Assembly: GCA_017983795.1 (NCBI GenBank)
Contig: JAGOAS010000029.1
Coordinates: forward strand, 1-47,223
DNA length: 47,223 nt
Direction: 5' to 3'
Origin: Piscinibacter sp.
GTDB lineage: Bacteria; Pseudomonadota; Gammaproteobacteria; Burkholderiales; Burkholderiaceae_C
Shown here: in pieces, positions 30,387-42,733 of the stretch
Position numbering within the stretch: position 1 is the first letter of the stretch
How the letters are laid out: each line of letters starts with the position of its first letter
Position numbers and translations under genes: made by a program
The notes under the pieces: generated by a model
What the model was told of the DNA's origin: nothing
Databases searched by the model: none
Seen by the model: the letters and a program-made list of their open reading frames with translations, nothing else

Positions 30387-31343
30387 CTAGGGACGCGCGG
30401 CTTGCGGGTTTGCACGGGGTTCCCCGCGCGCCTCGCCGCGCAGGAACTCCCACAGCGCCAGCGCGCCGGCCTTGTTGTGGCGCGCCAGCTCGGGGCGCTC
30501 GCGGTAGATGCGCACCTCCATCGTGATCTCGTACTGCCCCGCCTCGGCGGCGCGCACCAGACGCTTGCTCTTGAGCTCCTTCTTCACCGAGCTGGCCGGC
30601 AGGAAGGCGAGGCCGTGGCCCTCGAGCGCCATCGCCTTCAGGCCCTCGGCCATGTCGGTCTCGTAGATGGCATCGAGCTGCGGCGGCACCGCGGCCTGCT
30701 TGACGATCACCTCGACCAGGCGGCCCAGGTAGGCGCCCTCGCCGTAGCCCAGGTAGGGCACCTTGTGCGCCGCCGTGCCGGGCAGGCGGAACAGCGGCTG
30801 GCCGGAATCGTCCCCGCGCGCATAGGGCACGAGCGTCTCGTGCCCGAGGCTGAGCATCTCGTAGCGCTCGGGGGCGAGCTGCAGCGGCTGGCTCGGGTGG
30901 TGGTAGGCGATCAGCAGGTCGCAACTGCCTTCGGTGAGCTGCAGCACGGCGTCGTGCACGTTCAGCGCCATCAGCCGGCTCTTGAGCGCGCCGAAGCGGC
31001 TGCGCAGATCCATCACCCAGTGCGGGAAGAAGGTGAAGGCCAGCGAGTGCGGCACGGCGAAGTCGATCATGTCCTGCGCGCCGCTCTGGTGCCCGCGCAT
31101 CATGTTGCGCGTGGCCTGCAGCGCGCCGAGGATCTCGAGCGCCTGGGCGTGGAAGGTCTCGCCGGCCGGCGTGAGCCGCGTCGGGTAGGAGGAGCGGTCG
31201 ACCAGGTCGATGCCGGCCCAGGCCTCGAGCGCCTGGATGCGCCGCGAGAAGGCCGGCTGCGTCACGTGACGCAACTGCGCCGAACGCGAGAAGCTGCGCG
31301 TCTCGGCCAGGCTGACGAAATCTTCGAGCCACTTGGTTTCCAC
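30387..31343 (-). CDS. LysR-type regulator, HypT (YjiE)-like
   Basis: A 318-residue regulator. The helix-turn-helix begins VETKWLEDFVSLAETRSFSR and continues AQLRHVTQPAFSRRIQALE; the ETKW start and QPAFSRRI recall E. coli HypT, a hypochlorite-responsive LysR protein. The co-inducer domain runs from about residue 90. HypT is reported to act through oxidised methionines; several Met are present here but I cannot align them. GTG 31343 is the likely start. It lies upstream of gltI on the same strand and divergent from the MFS gene, so it may control either. Confidence 0.85.
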   Translation of the reverse strand: METKWLEDFVSLAETRSFSRSAQLRHVTQPAFSRRIQALEAWAGIDLVDRSSYPTRLTPAGETFHAQALEILGALQATRNMMRGHQSGAQDMIDFAVPHSLAFTFFPHWVMDLRSRFGALKSRLMALNVHDAVLQLTEGSCDLLIAYHHPSQPLQLAPERYEMLSLGHETLVPYARGDDSGQPLFRLPGTAAHKVPYLGYGEGAYLGRLVEVIVKQAAVPPQLDAIYETDMAEGLKAMALEGHGLAFLPASSVKKELKSKRLVRAAEAGQYEITMEVRIYRERPELARHNKAGALALWEFLRGEARGEPRANPQAARP

Positions 31344-31380
31344 GGCGGGCAAGTGTAATTGCGGGCACACTGCGCGGCCG

Positions 31381-32586
31381 ATGCACCGCACCGAACCGAA
31401 CTCTTCCCGTGCCGCGTGGCTGGTATTCGCCGCCGGCGTCTGCGCCGCCTTGCACGTGGGCAAGCTGCCGCCGGCCATCGCCACGCTGCGCGAGGCGCTG
31501 GGCATGTCGCTGGTCGAGGCCGGCTTCCTGCTCTCGCTGGTGCAGGCCGCCGGCATGGCCGCGGGCATCGCCTTCGGCGTGCTGGCCGATGCGCTCGGGC
31601 TGCGCCGCAGCATGCTGATCGGGCTGGCGCTGCTGGCCGCCGCGAGCATGCTCGGCGCCGCGGCGAGCGGCGTGCCCGCCCTGCTCGCGCTGCGCGCCGT
31701 CGAAGGCTTCGGCTTCCTGATGGTGGTGCTGCCCGCGCCGGGGCTGATCCGCCGCCTCGTCGCGCCGGAACGCCTGAACGTGATGCTGGGCCTGTGGGGC
31801 ACCTACATGCCGCTGGGCGCGGCGCTGGCCCTGCTGATCGGGCCGCTGTGCATCGCCGCCTTCGGCTGGCAGGCGTGGTGGCTGGCGCTCGGCGCGCTCT
31901 CGGGCCTGATGGCGCTGGCGCTGTGGCGCGGCGTGGCCGAGCGCCCGGCCCCGGCCGCCGCGCAGGCGCAAGGCGTGCTGGCGCGCATGCAGCGCACGCT
32001 GGCCTCGCTCGGCCCCTGGCTGGTGGCGGCGAGCTTCGCGCTCTACTCGAGCCAGTGGCTGGCCGTGATCGGCTTCCTGCCGGTGATCTACGCCGCCGCG
32101 GGCGTGGGCGCTACCGCCACCGGCGTGCTGACGGCGCTGGCCGCAGCGGTCAACATGATCGGCAACCTCGGCGCCGGGCGGCTGCTGCAGCGCGGCGTGC
32201 GGCCACCGCGACTGCTGGCCACCGGCTTCGTCGTGATGGCCCTGGCCGCGGCCGCGGCGTTCTCCGGCGCGAGCGGCGAAGGGCTGCCGCCGCTGCTGCG
32301 CTACGCGGCGGTGCTGCTGTTTTCGATGCTGGGCGGCATGATCCCGGCGACGCTGTTCGCGCTGGCGATGCGCGTCGCGCCGGGCGAAGACACCGTCTCG
32401 ACGACGGTGGGCTGGATGCAGCAGTGCTCGGCGCTGGGCCAGTTCGCCGGCCCGCCCATCGTGGCCTGGCTGGCGGCACGCGCGGGCGGCTGGCACTGGA
32501 CCGGCGCGGCCACCGGCGCGGCCTCGCTGGCCGGCTTGCTGCTGGCCGGATGGCTGGCGCGCACGCTGCGCGCCAAGCCGGGCTGA
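31381..32586 (+). CDS. MFS transporter, CynX/NimT-like or related
   Basis: A 401-residue carrier with 12 hydrophobic segments. Signs of MFS structure are GVLADALGLRRSML (loop 2-3) and RAVEGFGFLMVVLPAPGLIRRL. I do not recognise a substrate-specific signature. ATG 31381 lacks a good ribosome site; an in-frame ATG at 31333 would overlap the LysR start and add a Cys/His-rich piece, so I prefer the shorter form. It is divergent from the LysR gene across 37 bases, a common layout for a LysR target gene. Confidence 0.8.
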   Translation: MHRTEPNSSRAAWLVFAAGVCAALHVGKLPPAIATLREALGMSLVEAGFLLSLVQAAGMAAGIAFGVLADALGLRRSMLIGLALLAAASMLGAAASGVPALLALRAVEGFGFLMVVLPAPGLIRRLVAPERLNVMLGLWGTYMPLGAALALLIGPLCIAAFGWQAWWLALGALSGLMALALWRGVAERPAPAAAQAQGVLARMQRTLASLGPWLVAASFALYSSQWLAVIGFLPVIYAAAGVGATATGVLTALAAAVNMIGNLGAGRLLQRGVRPPRLLATGFVVMALAAAAAFSGASGEGLPPLLRYAAVLLFSMLGGMIPATLFALAMRVAPGEDTVSTTVGWMQQCSALGQFAGPPIVAWLAARAGGWHWTGAATGAASLAGLLLAGWLARTLRAKPG

Positions 32587-32596
32587 GCTGCGCCGA

Positions 32597-33064
32597 TCAG
32601 CGCGGCGTGGCCTGCGCGACGGCGCCGCGCAGCGTGAGCGAGAGCTGGTTGGCCAGCGCGACGATCGAGGTCTGCGGCGTGGCCGGCTCCTCGCCGACGA
32701 CGACGAACTCGGTGCTGCGATAGCCGCCGGCCGCGTCGACCACGGCCACGCGCAACGTCAGCTCGCTGGGACGCGCGCCGCAGGCGAAGCTGCCGGCCAC
32801 CGGCGTGACGATGACCTGCTGGCCCGGCTCGGCCGCCAGGCCGCTCACATCACCCGCCCGACGCAGATCGGATTCGGCGCTGCCGCGCAGCGCGGCCAGC
32901 ACGGACTGCGCATCCTCGGCCGCCGGCACCTTGGCCAGCGCGGCGCAGGATTCGAAGCCGAAGCTCTCGTTGTCGACCCACAGCGGGGCGGCCGCGGCCG
33001 TGCCCGATGCGATGGCCATGGCGATGGCCGAAACCCAGCGTGCGGGATGGAAGGTGCTCTTCAT
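32597..33064 (-). CDS. Small secreted protein of unknown function
   Basis: A 155-residue protein whose first 26 residues (ending GTAAAA) look like a Sec signal peptide. The mature part has two Cys (in FESCAALAK and SFACGARPSE) that could form a disulfide, and repeated short beta-type segments (VIVTPVAGSF, LTLRVAVVDAAGG, STEFVVVGEE), suggesting a small beta-sandwich. I recognise no family. It is convergent with the MFS gene (10-base gap) and is separated from the upstream ABC transporter gene by about 100 bases. Confidence 0.65.
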   Translation of the reverse strand: MKSTFHPARWVSAIAMAIASGTAAAAPLWVDNESFGFESCAALAKVPAAEDAQSVLAALRGSAESDLRRAGDVSGLAAEPGQQVIVTPVAGSFACGARPSELTLRVAVVDAAGGYRSTEFVVVGEEPATPQTSIVALANQLSLTLRGAVAQATPR

Positions 33065-33166
33065 GGCGTGGCGCTCCGCGTATTTGAACGGTGCGCCCAC
33101 TCTAGGGGCCGCGGCGCCCGGCAGGGGCCATGGCGCGGATGCAGCCACGGCGCGCCGTTGCCTTGT

Positions 33167-35002
33167 TCACGCCACGATTTCACGCTCCTCGTCACCGCTT
33201 TGCTGGAGCCGCCACATCTGCGCATAACGCCCCTCCAGCGCCAGCAGTTCGGCATGCGTGCCGCGCTCGACGATGCGGCCCTGCTCCATCACCAGGATCT
33301 GGTGCGCGTCGGCGACGGTGGACAGGCGGTGCGCGATCACCAGCGCCGTCTTGTTCTGCGCCGCGCTGCGCAGTTCCTCCTGGATGGCGCGCTCGTTGGC
33401 CGAGTCCAGCGCCGAGGTGGCCTCGTCGAAGATCAGCAGCGGCGGGTTCTTCAGCAGCGTGCGGGCGATCGCCACGCGCTGCTTCTCGCCGCCGCTGAGC
33501 TTGAGGCCGCGCTCGCCGACCATGGTGTCGTAGCCGCGCGGCGTGGAGGTGATGAAGGCGTGGATGTGCGCCGCGCGGGCGGCCGCCTCCACCTCCGCAC
33601 GCGTGGCACCGGGGCGGCCGTAGGCGATGTTGTATTCCACCGTGTCGTTGAAGAGCACGGTGTCCTGCGGCACGATGCCGATCGCCTGCCGCAGGCTCTT
33701 CTGCGTGACGGCGCGGATGTCCTGGCCGTCGATGCTGATGCGGCCCTCGCCCACGTCGTAGAAGCGGAACAGCAGCCGCGCCAGCGTGCTCTTGCCCGAG
33801 CCCGAGGGGCCGACCACGGCGACCGTGCGCCCGGCCGGGATCTCGAAGCTCACGCCGTGCAGGATCTCGCGATCGACGTCGTAGCCGAAGCGCACGTTCT
33901 CGAAGCGCACGCCGCCGCCGCGCTGCTGCAGCGGCTGCGCGTCCGGCGCGTCGGCCACCTCGCGGTGCTGGCCGAGCAGCGCGAACATCTTCTCCATGTC
34001 GATGGTCGACTGCTTGATCTCGCGGTAGAGCACGCCGAGGAAGTTCAGCGGCACGTAGAGCTGGATCATCAGCGCATTGACCAGCACCAGATCGCCCAGC
34101 GTCATCGAGCCCTGAACCACGCCGAGCGTGGCGCGCCACACCAGCAGCACCACCGCCGCCGCGATGATCAGGCTTTGGCCCAGGTTGAGCAGCGACAGCG
34201 AGGTCTGCGACTTCACCGAGGCCTGCTCCAGGCGCTGCAGGTTCTCGTCGTAGCGCGAACGCTCGAAGGCCTCGTTGCCGAACACCTTGACGGTCTCGTA
34301 GTTCAGCAGCGCGTCGACGGCGCGGGTGCTGGCCTTGCTGTCCTGCTCGTTCATCGCGCGGCGGAAATGCGTGCGCCACTCGGTGACGCTCACCGTGAAG
34401 GCGATGTAGAGCGCCAGCGCGCTGAGCGTGATGGCGGCGAACCAGCCGTCGAACTTCGCCGACAGCAGCGAGATCACCAGCGCCATCTCCACCAGCGTGG
34501 GCAGGATGTTGTAGATCGTGTAGTTCAGCAGCGAGTGGATCGCCTTGGAGCCGCGTTCGATGTCGCGCGAGACGCCGCCGGTCTGGCGCTCGAGGTGGAA
34601 GCGCAGGCTCAGGCTGAGCAGGTGCTCGAAGGCTTCCAGCGAGACGCGCCGCGCGATGCGCGCCGCCACCGGGTAGAAGAGGAACTCGCGCAGTTCGGTG
34701 AACAGCGTCACCGAGACGCGCAGCAGCCCGTAGGCCACCAGCAGCGCCACCGGCACCACCAGCGCGCTGCGCGCATCGCCGGGTTTCAGGTCGAGCGCGT
34801 CGACGATCTGCTTGAGCACCAGCGGCACGCCGACGTTGGCGAGCTTGGCCGCCACCAGGAAGCACAGCGCCACCAGCACGCGCCAGCGCCATTGCCACAG
34901 GTAGGGCACGAGCTTGCGCAAGGCGCCCCACTCCGACTTCGGCGCAGCGGCAGAGGCCCCGGGCATGGGAGCGGCGGGGGCGGTCAGGCTGTGGCGGCGC
35001 AT
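33167..35002 (-). CDS. ABC exporter of the Atm1/HMT1 (ABCB7) family
   Basis: A 611-residue half-transporter with an N-terminal six-helix domain (about 40-330) and a C-terminal ATPase with Walker [11 protein letters not shown]-loop VPQDT, signature LSGGEKQRVAIA and Walker B IFDEATSALD, then the AHRLST H-loop. The motifs NYETVKVFGNEAFE, LNFLGVLYREIKQSTIDMEKMF and FHLERQTGGVSRDIERG place it in the Atm1 group, whose bacterial members export glutathione-linked metals or organics. I start it at ATG 35002, giving about 25 cytoplasmic residues. It is divergent from the thioesterase gene. Confidence 0.88.
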   Translation of the reverse strand: MRRHSLTAPAAPMPGASAAAPKSEWGALRKLVPYLWQWRWRVLVALCFLVAAKLANVGVPLVLKQIVDALDLKPGDARSALVVPVALLVAYGLLRVSVTLFTELREFLFYPVAARIARRVSLEAFEHLLSLSLRFHLERQTGGVSRDIERGSKAIHSLLNYTIYNILPTLVEMALVISLLSAKFDGWFAAITLSALALYIAFTVSVTEWRTHFRRAMNEQDSKASTRAVDALLNYETVKVFGNEAFERSRYDENLQRLEQASVKSQTSLSLLNLGQSLIIAAAVVLLVWRATLGVVQGSMTLGDLVLVNALMIQLYVPLNFLGVLYREIKQSTIDMEKMFALLGQHREVADAPDAQPLQQRGGGVRFENVRFGYDVDREILHGVSFEIPAGRTVAVVGPSGSGKSTLARLLFRFYDVGEGRISIDGQDIRAVTQKSLRQAIGIVPQDTVLFNDTVEYNIAYGRPGATRAEVEAAARAAHIHAFITSTPRGYDTMVGERGLKLSGGEKQRVAIARTLLKNPPLLIFDEATSALDSANERAIQEELRSAAQNKTALVIAHRLSTVADAHQILVMEQGRIVERGTHAELLALEGRYAQMWRLQQSGDEEREIVA

Positions 35003-35057
35003 GAAGAGGCGGCGGGCGTGGAAGAATGCGGCGAGAACCACCGCAGGTGCGCCGATC

Positions 35058-35498
35058 ATGCCCGAGACTCCAAACCCCCTTCTGCCCGCGGCCGACTCGC
35101 AGCACCTCTCGCCCGCCAGCCTGCCGGAAGACCGCCAGCTGGTGCTGCGCGTGATGCCCATGCCGGCCGACGCGAACGGCAACGGCGACATCTTCGGCGG
35201 CTGGATCATGGCGCAGGTCGACCTGGCCGGCGCGGTGCTGCCGGCGCGCATCGCCAAGGGGCGCATCGCCACCGTGGCCGTCAACCAGTTCATCTTCAAG
35301 CAGGCGGTGTCGGTGGGCGACCTGCTGAGCTTCTACGCCAAGGTGGAGCGCATCGGCACCACCTCGATCACCGTGCACGTGGAGGTCTACGCCGAGCGCA
35401 ACCCGGCCAACCTGCAGGTGGTGAAGGTGACCGAGGCCAACCTCACCTACGTGGCGATCGACATGCAGGGGCAGCCGCGCCCGATCCCGAAGGGCTGA
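35058..35498 (+). CDS. Acyl-CoA thioesterase, YciA type
   Basis: A 146-residue hotdog-fold enzyme that hydrolyses acyl-CoA to free acid and CoA. The YciA motif NGNGDIFGGWIMAQVDLAGAV, with the conserved Asp and following Trp, is plain, as is the VNQFIFKQAVSVGD segment. ATG 35058 sits in a good family position, 55 bases from the divergent ABC gene start. It is convergent with the YgiQ gene (4-base gap after its stop). Confidence 0.92.
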   Translation: MPETPNPLLPAADSQHLSPASLPEDRQLVLRVMPMPADANGNGDIFGGWIMAQVDLAGAVLPARIAKGRIATVAVNQFIFKQAVSVGDLLSFYAKVERIGTTSITVHVEVYAERNPANLQVVKVTEANLTYVAIDMQGQPRPIPKG

Positions 35499-35502
35499 AC
35501 GG

Positions 35503-37749
<2,247 letters not shown>

Positions 37750-37793
37750 AGCCGCGATTGTCGCCGCGGCCGGCGACCCGCGTGCGCCCGGGG

Positions 37794-38879
37794 TCAGGCG
37801 GTGACCAGCCCCACCATGCGCACGACCTCGAAATCGCTGCCCTTCACCTGGGACAGTTCGGAGGTCAGCGCGTCGTTGTTCCAGCGATCGTCGGGCGCGC
37901 CGCTGACGAACCAGTTGCTGCCGTTGTCCGCCATGATCATCCCGTAGGTCTTCATCGCGGTCAGCAGCGCCTTGGTTTCGGTGCTGAAGTTCGCCGGGAT
38001 CTGGTAGCTCGCCTTCAGGCGCACGCGCATGCCCATGGGCGGCAGGTCGGCGCTGGTGTTGCTGGAAGCGTAGTGCGTGGCGGGCGGGATGTAGGCGCGG
38101 CGCGAGCGCACCACCGTGAAGCGCAGCGCGTGGCGGATGCCGCCGGGGCCCTGCGACGCTTCTTCGTAGCGCGCCAGGCCGGGGAAGATCGGCAAGCCCG
38201 CGGCATCGGCGCTGGTCCAGCCCGGCTGGCCGCCGGGGCGCACGGTGTTGCTGTCGAGGTGGAAGACCGCGCCGCAGTCCGCGTTCCAGCTGCCGCCGCT
38301 CTGCGGGAAGGCGCGGCCGAGTTCGTACAGGCGGTTGTTGTCCCGATCGATGACGATGACGTGCCGGTCGCCGCTGCTGCCCGCTCCGCCTTCGATCGGC
38401 GCGCCGGCCGGCACCGGATACGGGCCGGGGTCGCTCTCGTCGCCGTAGGCCGTCCAGTTGATGGCCACCTTGGCCTGTGTGCCGCCCACGATGACGTAGG
38501 GGATGCCGATCGGGCCGCCGTTGTAGGTACCGGAGCCGAAATCCGGGTGCAGGCCGGTATTCAGGCCGATGCTGGCGATCAACGCAGCGGAATTGGGGTC
38601 GACCGCGTCGCCCGAGATGTCGCGATTCCAGGCGTTGTCGGCCGGGAAGGCGACGGCGCCATTGGTGTTCGCGCCGACACCCAGCGAGGCGGCGGCGAAG
38701 TTGCCGTAGCCGGTGCCCGGCGCGGGTGCGGGCGTGGGAGCTGGCGCGGGAGCAGGCGCCGGGGCCGGCACAGGTGCAGGGGCCGCTGCGGTGCTGTCGC
38801 TGCCGCCGCCACCGCCGCAAGCGGCCAGCGAAAGCGCGCCCAGCAGGGTCAGCGCGGTGCGTCGATCGATGTCGTTCAT
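37794..38879 (-). CDS. Lipoprotein of unknown family
   Basis: A 361-residue secreted protein with a lipobox LSLAAC (Cys21 as lipid site) after a short signal peptide. A Gly/Ser then Ala-Pro repeat spacer (22-55) tethers the mature domain, which contains the conserved-looking segments [59 protein letters not shown] and [20 protein letters not shown] believe close relatives exist in Proteobacteria and Actinobacteria as uncharacterised proteins but cannot name a function. An upstream ATG (38888) would add three residues. It is probably monocistronic: the regulator's terminator lies just upstream and the GTG of YgiQ 44 bases downstream. Confidence 0.7.
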   Translation of the reverse strand: MNDIDRRTALTLLGALSLAACGGGGGSDSTAAAPAPVPAPAPAPAPAPTPAPAPGTGYGNFAAASLGVGANTNGAVAFPADNAWNRDISGDAVDPNSAALIASIGLNTGLHPDFGSGTYNGGPIGIPYVIVGGTQAKVAINWTAYGDESDPGPYPVPAGAPIEGGAGSSGDRHVIVIDRDNNRLYELGRAFPQSGGSWNADCGAVFHLDSNTVRPGGQPGWTSADAAGLPIFPGLARYEEASQGPGGIRHALRFTVVRSRRAYIPPATHYASSNTSADLPPMGMRVRLKASYQIPANFSTETKALLTAMKTYGMIMADNGSNWFVSGAPDDRWNNDALTSELSQVKGSDFEVVRMVGLVTA

Positions 38880-38900
38880 GCGCCTCATTGTCGAGGCCCG

Positions 38901-38932
38901 AAAAGACAACGGGCGCCTCGTCGGGCGCCCGT
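38901..38932 (-). terminator. Intrinsic terminator of the Crp/Fnr gene
   Basis: A perfect 9-bp stem (ACGGGCGCC, 6-base loop) is followed on the minus strand by TGTCTTTT. It begins 21 bases after the regulator stop. Confidence 0.75.
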
Positions 38933-38953
38933 TTCGACTCGCTTACCGCTGTT

Positions 38954-39619
38954 TCAGCCGGTCAACTGCTCCTTGATGATCACCGAGCCGTTCTCCTGCG
39001 TATGCACCATGCCGCGCTCTTCCAGATCCTTCATGACGCGGCTGACCATCTCGCGCGAGGCGCCGACGATCTTGGCCAGATCCTGGCGCGAGACCTTGTT
39101 GCGGATGAGCTTCTGGCCGTTCTCCATCTCGGCCATGTCGAGCAGCGCGCGCGCCACGCGGCCGTAGACGTCGAGCAGGGCCAGCGATTCGATCTGCCGG
39201 TCGGCGCTGCGCAGGCGCTGCACCAAGCCGCGCATGATCGCGTACGAGAGGCTGGAGTTCTCCGGCAGGCAGCGCGCGAACTCGGCACGGCCCAGGATCA
39301 GCATGTCGGTCTGCACCTCGGCGCGCACGGTGGCCGAATGCGGCTCGTTGTCGATCAGGCTCATCTCGCCGACATAGTCGCCCGGCTGCAGCACGGCGAG
39401 GATGACCTCGCGGCCGCGCGAGTCGGAGGTGAGCACGCGGGCGCGCCCGGTCAGCAGGATGAACAGCGCGTTCGACTTCTTGCCGTGCTCGACGATGATC
39501 TCGCCGCGCCGGAAGCGCCGTTTGACCACGCTGTCGGCGATGCTCTGCGCCTGATCGTTCGTGAGCATCGAAAAGAGCGGCACACGCCGGATCAGGTCCA
39601 GGTTGGACAGCATTGCCAT
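38954..39619 (-). CDS. Crp/Fnr family transcriptional regulator
   Basis: A 221-residue protein: cyclic nucleotide-binding-like beta-roll (about 15-125), long C-helix, and winged helix with recognition segment [10 protein letters not shown] (186-195). Arg189, Glu190 and Arg194 correspond to the CRP residues that read TGTGA. The ligand pocket differs from E. coli CRP: Gly84-Glu85 and Ser95 are kept, but Arg82 is His94 and the C-helix Thr127/Ser128 are Ala139/Asp140, so cAMP binding is doubtful. There is only one Cys, so it cannot be an Fnr-type iron-sulfur sensor. ATG 39619 is preceded by AAGGGA. It is divergent from trxB, and a terminator follows. Confidence 0.9.
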   Translation of the reverse strand: MAMLSNLDLIRRVPLFSMLTNDQAQSIADSVVKRRFRRGEIIVEHGKKSNALFILLTGRARVLTSDSRGREVILAVLQPGDYVGEMSLIDNEPHSATVRAEVQTDMLILGRAEFARCLPENSSLSYAIMRGLVQRLRSADRQIESLALLDVYGRVARALLDMAEMENGQKLIRNKVSRQDLAKIVGASREMVSRVMKDLEERGMVHTQENGSVIIKEQLTG

Positions 39620-39700
39620 ACGTTCGTCCCTTCGTCGTTTTCTGTCGGCGGCCCGCGGCGGGCCGGTCACATTCCGCTGGGTTGCGGTGCTCGCGCGTGA

Positions 39701-40792
<1,092 letters not shown>

Positions 40793-40810
40793 ATCCGACG
40801 GGAAATGGGC

Positions 40811-40816
40811 TATACT
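40811..40816 (+). promoter_or_regulatory. Candidate -10 of the rpmB-rpmG operon
   Basis: TATACT lies 18 bases past the trxB stop; no clear -35 is seen. The matching inverted segments CCGACGG (40795-40801) and CCGTCGG (40835-40841) flank it. Confidence 0.45.
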
Positions 40817-40890
40817 CGCGGTCTTTGCCGAAATCCGTCGGCTCAAGATTCATTGTCGGTTTGTAGCGAGGAAGCGAGAGGGAGCGAGCT

Positions 40891-41124
40891 ATGGCACGCG
40901 TCTGTCAAGTCACGGGCAAGCGCCCGATGGTGGGGAACAACGTCTCCCACGCCAACAACAAAACGAAGCGTCGCTTCCTGCCCAACCTGCAGTACCGCCG
41001 CTTCTGGCTGGAAACCGAGAACCGCTGGGTGCGCCTGCGCGTGAGCAACGCCGCGCTGCGCCTCATCGACAAGGTCGGCATCGATCAGGTCGTCGCCGAC
41101 CTGCGTGCCAAGGGCGAACTCTGA
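40891..41124 (+). CDS. rpmB: 50S ribosomal protein L28
   Basis: A 77-residue basic protein of the large subunit. The start [21 protein letters not shown] and the ending RAKGEL are diagnostic. GGGAG lies close upstream of the ATG. It forms an operon with rpmG, 23 bases downstream, as in most bacteria. Confidence 0.98.
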   Translation: MARVCQVTGKRPMVGNNVSHANNKTKRRFLPNLQYRRFWLETENRWVRLRVSNAALRLIDKVGIDQVVADLRAKGEL

Positions 41125-41147
41125 TCTAGCGGAACGAGGAGAGCGAC

Positions 41148-41315
41148 ATGGCCAAGGGTGGACGCGAGAAGATCAAGCTGGAATCGACGGCCGGCACCGG
41201 TCACTTCTACACGACCGACAAGAACAAGAAGACCACGCCGGAGAAGATCGAAATCATGAAGTTCGATCCGAAGGCGCGCAAGCACGTGAAGTACAAGGAA
41301 ACCAAGCTGAAGTAA
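41148..41315 (+). CDS. rpmG: 50S ribosomal protein L33
   Basis: A 55-residue ribosomal protein that starts [20 protein letters not shown] and ends KYKETKLK. It has no Cys, so it is the zinc-free form, as in E. coli. GAGGAG precedes the ATG by 6 bases. It ends the rpmBG operon and is followed by a hairpin. Confidence 0.98.
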   Translation: MAKGGREKIKLESTAGTGHFYTTDKNKKTTPEKIEIMKFDPKARKHVKYKETKLK

Positions 41316-41331
41316 TCGCTTCAGCCGTTCC

Positions 41332-41371
41332 AGCACAAAGGGCCGCATCAGCGGCCCTTCTGCTTTGTGCT
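41332..41371 (+). terminator. Hairpin terminator after rpmG
   Basis: Inner arms AAGGGCCGC and GCGGCCCTT around an ATCA loop are nested within outer arms AGCACAAAG and CTTTGTGCT. CTGCTTT follows the inner stem; the T-tract is short. It could act in both directions against the desaturase gene that ends at 41382. Confidence 0.65.
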
Positions 41372-41381
41372 CGGCGCCCTT

Positions 41382-42605
41382 TCAGGCGCGCGCCGCGCGC
41401 AGCTTCATCGAGAAATCGCGCAGCGCCGCGATGCCGCTGTCCTCGGCCTGGCGGCACCAGGCCTGCAGGTCCGCCACCAGCTGCTCGGCCGACACGTTGG
41501 TGCGCGTCCAGAGCTGGCGCAGTTCCTCGCGCTTGGCCACCAGTGTGGTCAGCGCGGCCGAACTCGCCGCGGCCTGCGCCACGCTGTCGCGCAGCTCGGC
41601 GGGAATCTTGTCCTGGTCACGGTGCAGCCAGCGCTTGGCGATCAGCATCTGCTTGATGCGCGCGGTGTTCTCGCCGCCCTGCGCCTTCAGCCGGTCCAGT
41701 TCGGCGCCGCAGGCGGCGCGCAGCTCGGTGGCGTACGTGGCCATCACCTCGTAGCGGTTGGCGATGATCGCGTCGAGCGTCTTGTCGTCGGCCACCGGCT
41801 TGACCTCGCCGAGCTTGAGCATCGGCGGCGTCTTGCGCACCTTGGCCCAGCCCAGCATCTCCATCGCGCGGATGTAGCCCCAGCCGATGTCGAACTCGTA
41901 GGGCTTGACCGAGAGCTTGGCCGAGGTCGGGTAGGTGTGGTGGTTGTTGTGCAGCTCCTCGCCGCCGATCACGATGCCCCAGGGCGAGACGTTGGTCGAG
42001 GCGTCCACCGCCTCGAAGTTGCGGTAGCCCCAGTAGTGGCCGATGCCGTTGATGATGCCGGCCGCGGTGATCGGGATCCACAGCATCTGCACCGCCCACA
42101 CCGTGGCGCCGATCGCGCCGAACAGCAGCAGATCGATGATCAGCATCAGGCCCACGCCCTGCCACGAGAAGCGCGAGCAGAGATTGCGCTCGATCCAGTC
42201 GTCCGGCGTGCCGTGGCCGTACTTGGCGAGCGTCTCCTGGTTCTTCGCTTCGGCGCGGTAGAGCTCGCTGCCGCGCAGCAGCACCGTCTCGATGCCCTTG
42301 GTCACCGGGCTGTGCGGATCGTCGACCGTCTCGCACTTGGCGTGGTGCTTGCGGTGGATGGCGACCCACTCCTTGGTGACCATGCCGGTGGTCAGCCAGA
42401 GCCAGAAACGGAAGAAGTGCGACGGGATCGGCCCCAGATCGAGCGCGCGGTGCGCCTGCGATCGGTGCAGGAAGATCGTGACCGCCGCGATGGTGATGTG
42501 CGTGGCCACCAAGGTGAACGCCAGCACCTGCCAGCCGCTCGCCTCGATCAAACCATTGGACAGCCACGACACGGCGCCATCCCAAACCGACTGAAGAATA
42601 TCCAT
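41382..42605 (-). CDS. Fatty acid desaturase (delta-9 type)
   Basis: A 407-residue membrane di-iron enzyme that introduces double bonds into acyl chains. The three His boxes are HRSQAH (47-52), HRKHH (84-88) and HNNHH (219-223); an extra His in NGIGHYWGYRNFE is also conserved in this group. Four membrane helices flank the boxes. The cytoplasmic C-terminal part beyond about 280 is helical and longer than in plant or cyanobacterial relatives. The upstream region holds a -10 and a perfect dyad. It is convergent with rpmBG. Confidence 0.93.
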   Translation of the reverse strand: MDILQSVWDGAVSWLSNGLIEASGWQVLAFTLVATHITIAAVTIFLHRSQAHRALDLGPIPSHFFRFWLWLTTGMVTKEWVAIHRKHHAKCETVDDPHSPVTKGIETVLLRGSELYRAEAKNQETLAKYGHGTPDDWIERNLCSRFSWQGVGLMLIIDLLLFGAIGATVWAVQMLWIPITAAGIINGIGHYWGYRNFEAVDASTNVSPWGIVIGGEELHNNHHTYPTSAKLSVKPYEFDIGWGYIRAMEMLGWAKVRKTPPMLKLGEVKPVADDKTLDAIIANRYEVMATYATELRAACGAELDRLKAQGGENTARIKQMLIAKRWLHRDQDKIPAELRDSVAQAAASSAALTTLVAKREELRQLWTRTNVSAEQLVADLQAWCRQAEDSGIAALRDFSMKLRAARA

Positions 42606-42620
42606 GAACCCGCCTGACTC

Positions 42621-42649
42621 CCGTCAAGATTGACGGCCCCGTGATTGTA
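42621..42649 (-). promoter_or_regulatory. Desaturase promoter with a 16-bp palindromic operator candidate
   Basis: TACAAT (42649-42644, minus strand) is a -10 element. The perfect palindrome CCGTCAA-TC-TTGACGG (42621-42636) begins about where transcription would start and lies 15 bases before the ATG. No good -35 is visible. Confidence 0.55.
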
Positions 42650-42733
42650 GGTTGGGGGCCTGACGAACCGGTTCGGAAACTACGTGGATCAGTCTGGCAT
42701 GTTCGGCGCAGATGACGCCGCTTCAGCTCGAGA

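Noticed and set aside
31344-31380. GTGT-N10-ACAC as a LysR operator between the LysR and MFS genes
   Set aside because: The arms are only 4 bases and the T-N11-A pattern is expected by chance in a 37-base gap.
35003-35299. N-terminal extension of the Atm1-type ABC gene
   Set aside because: It would run antisense through the thioesterase coding sequence, which has clear family motifs.
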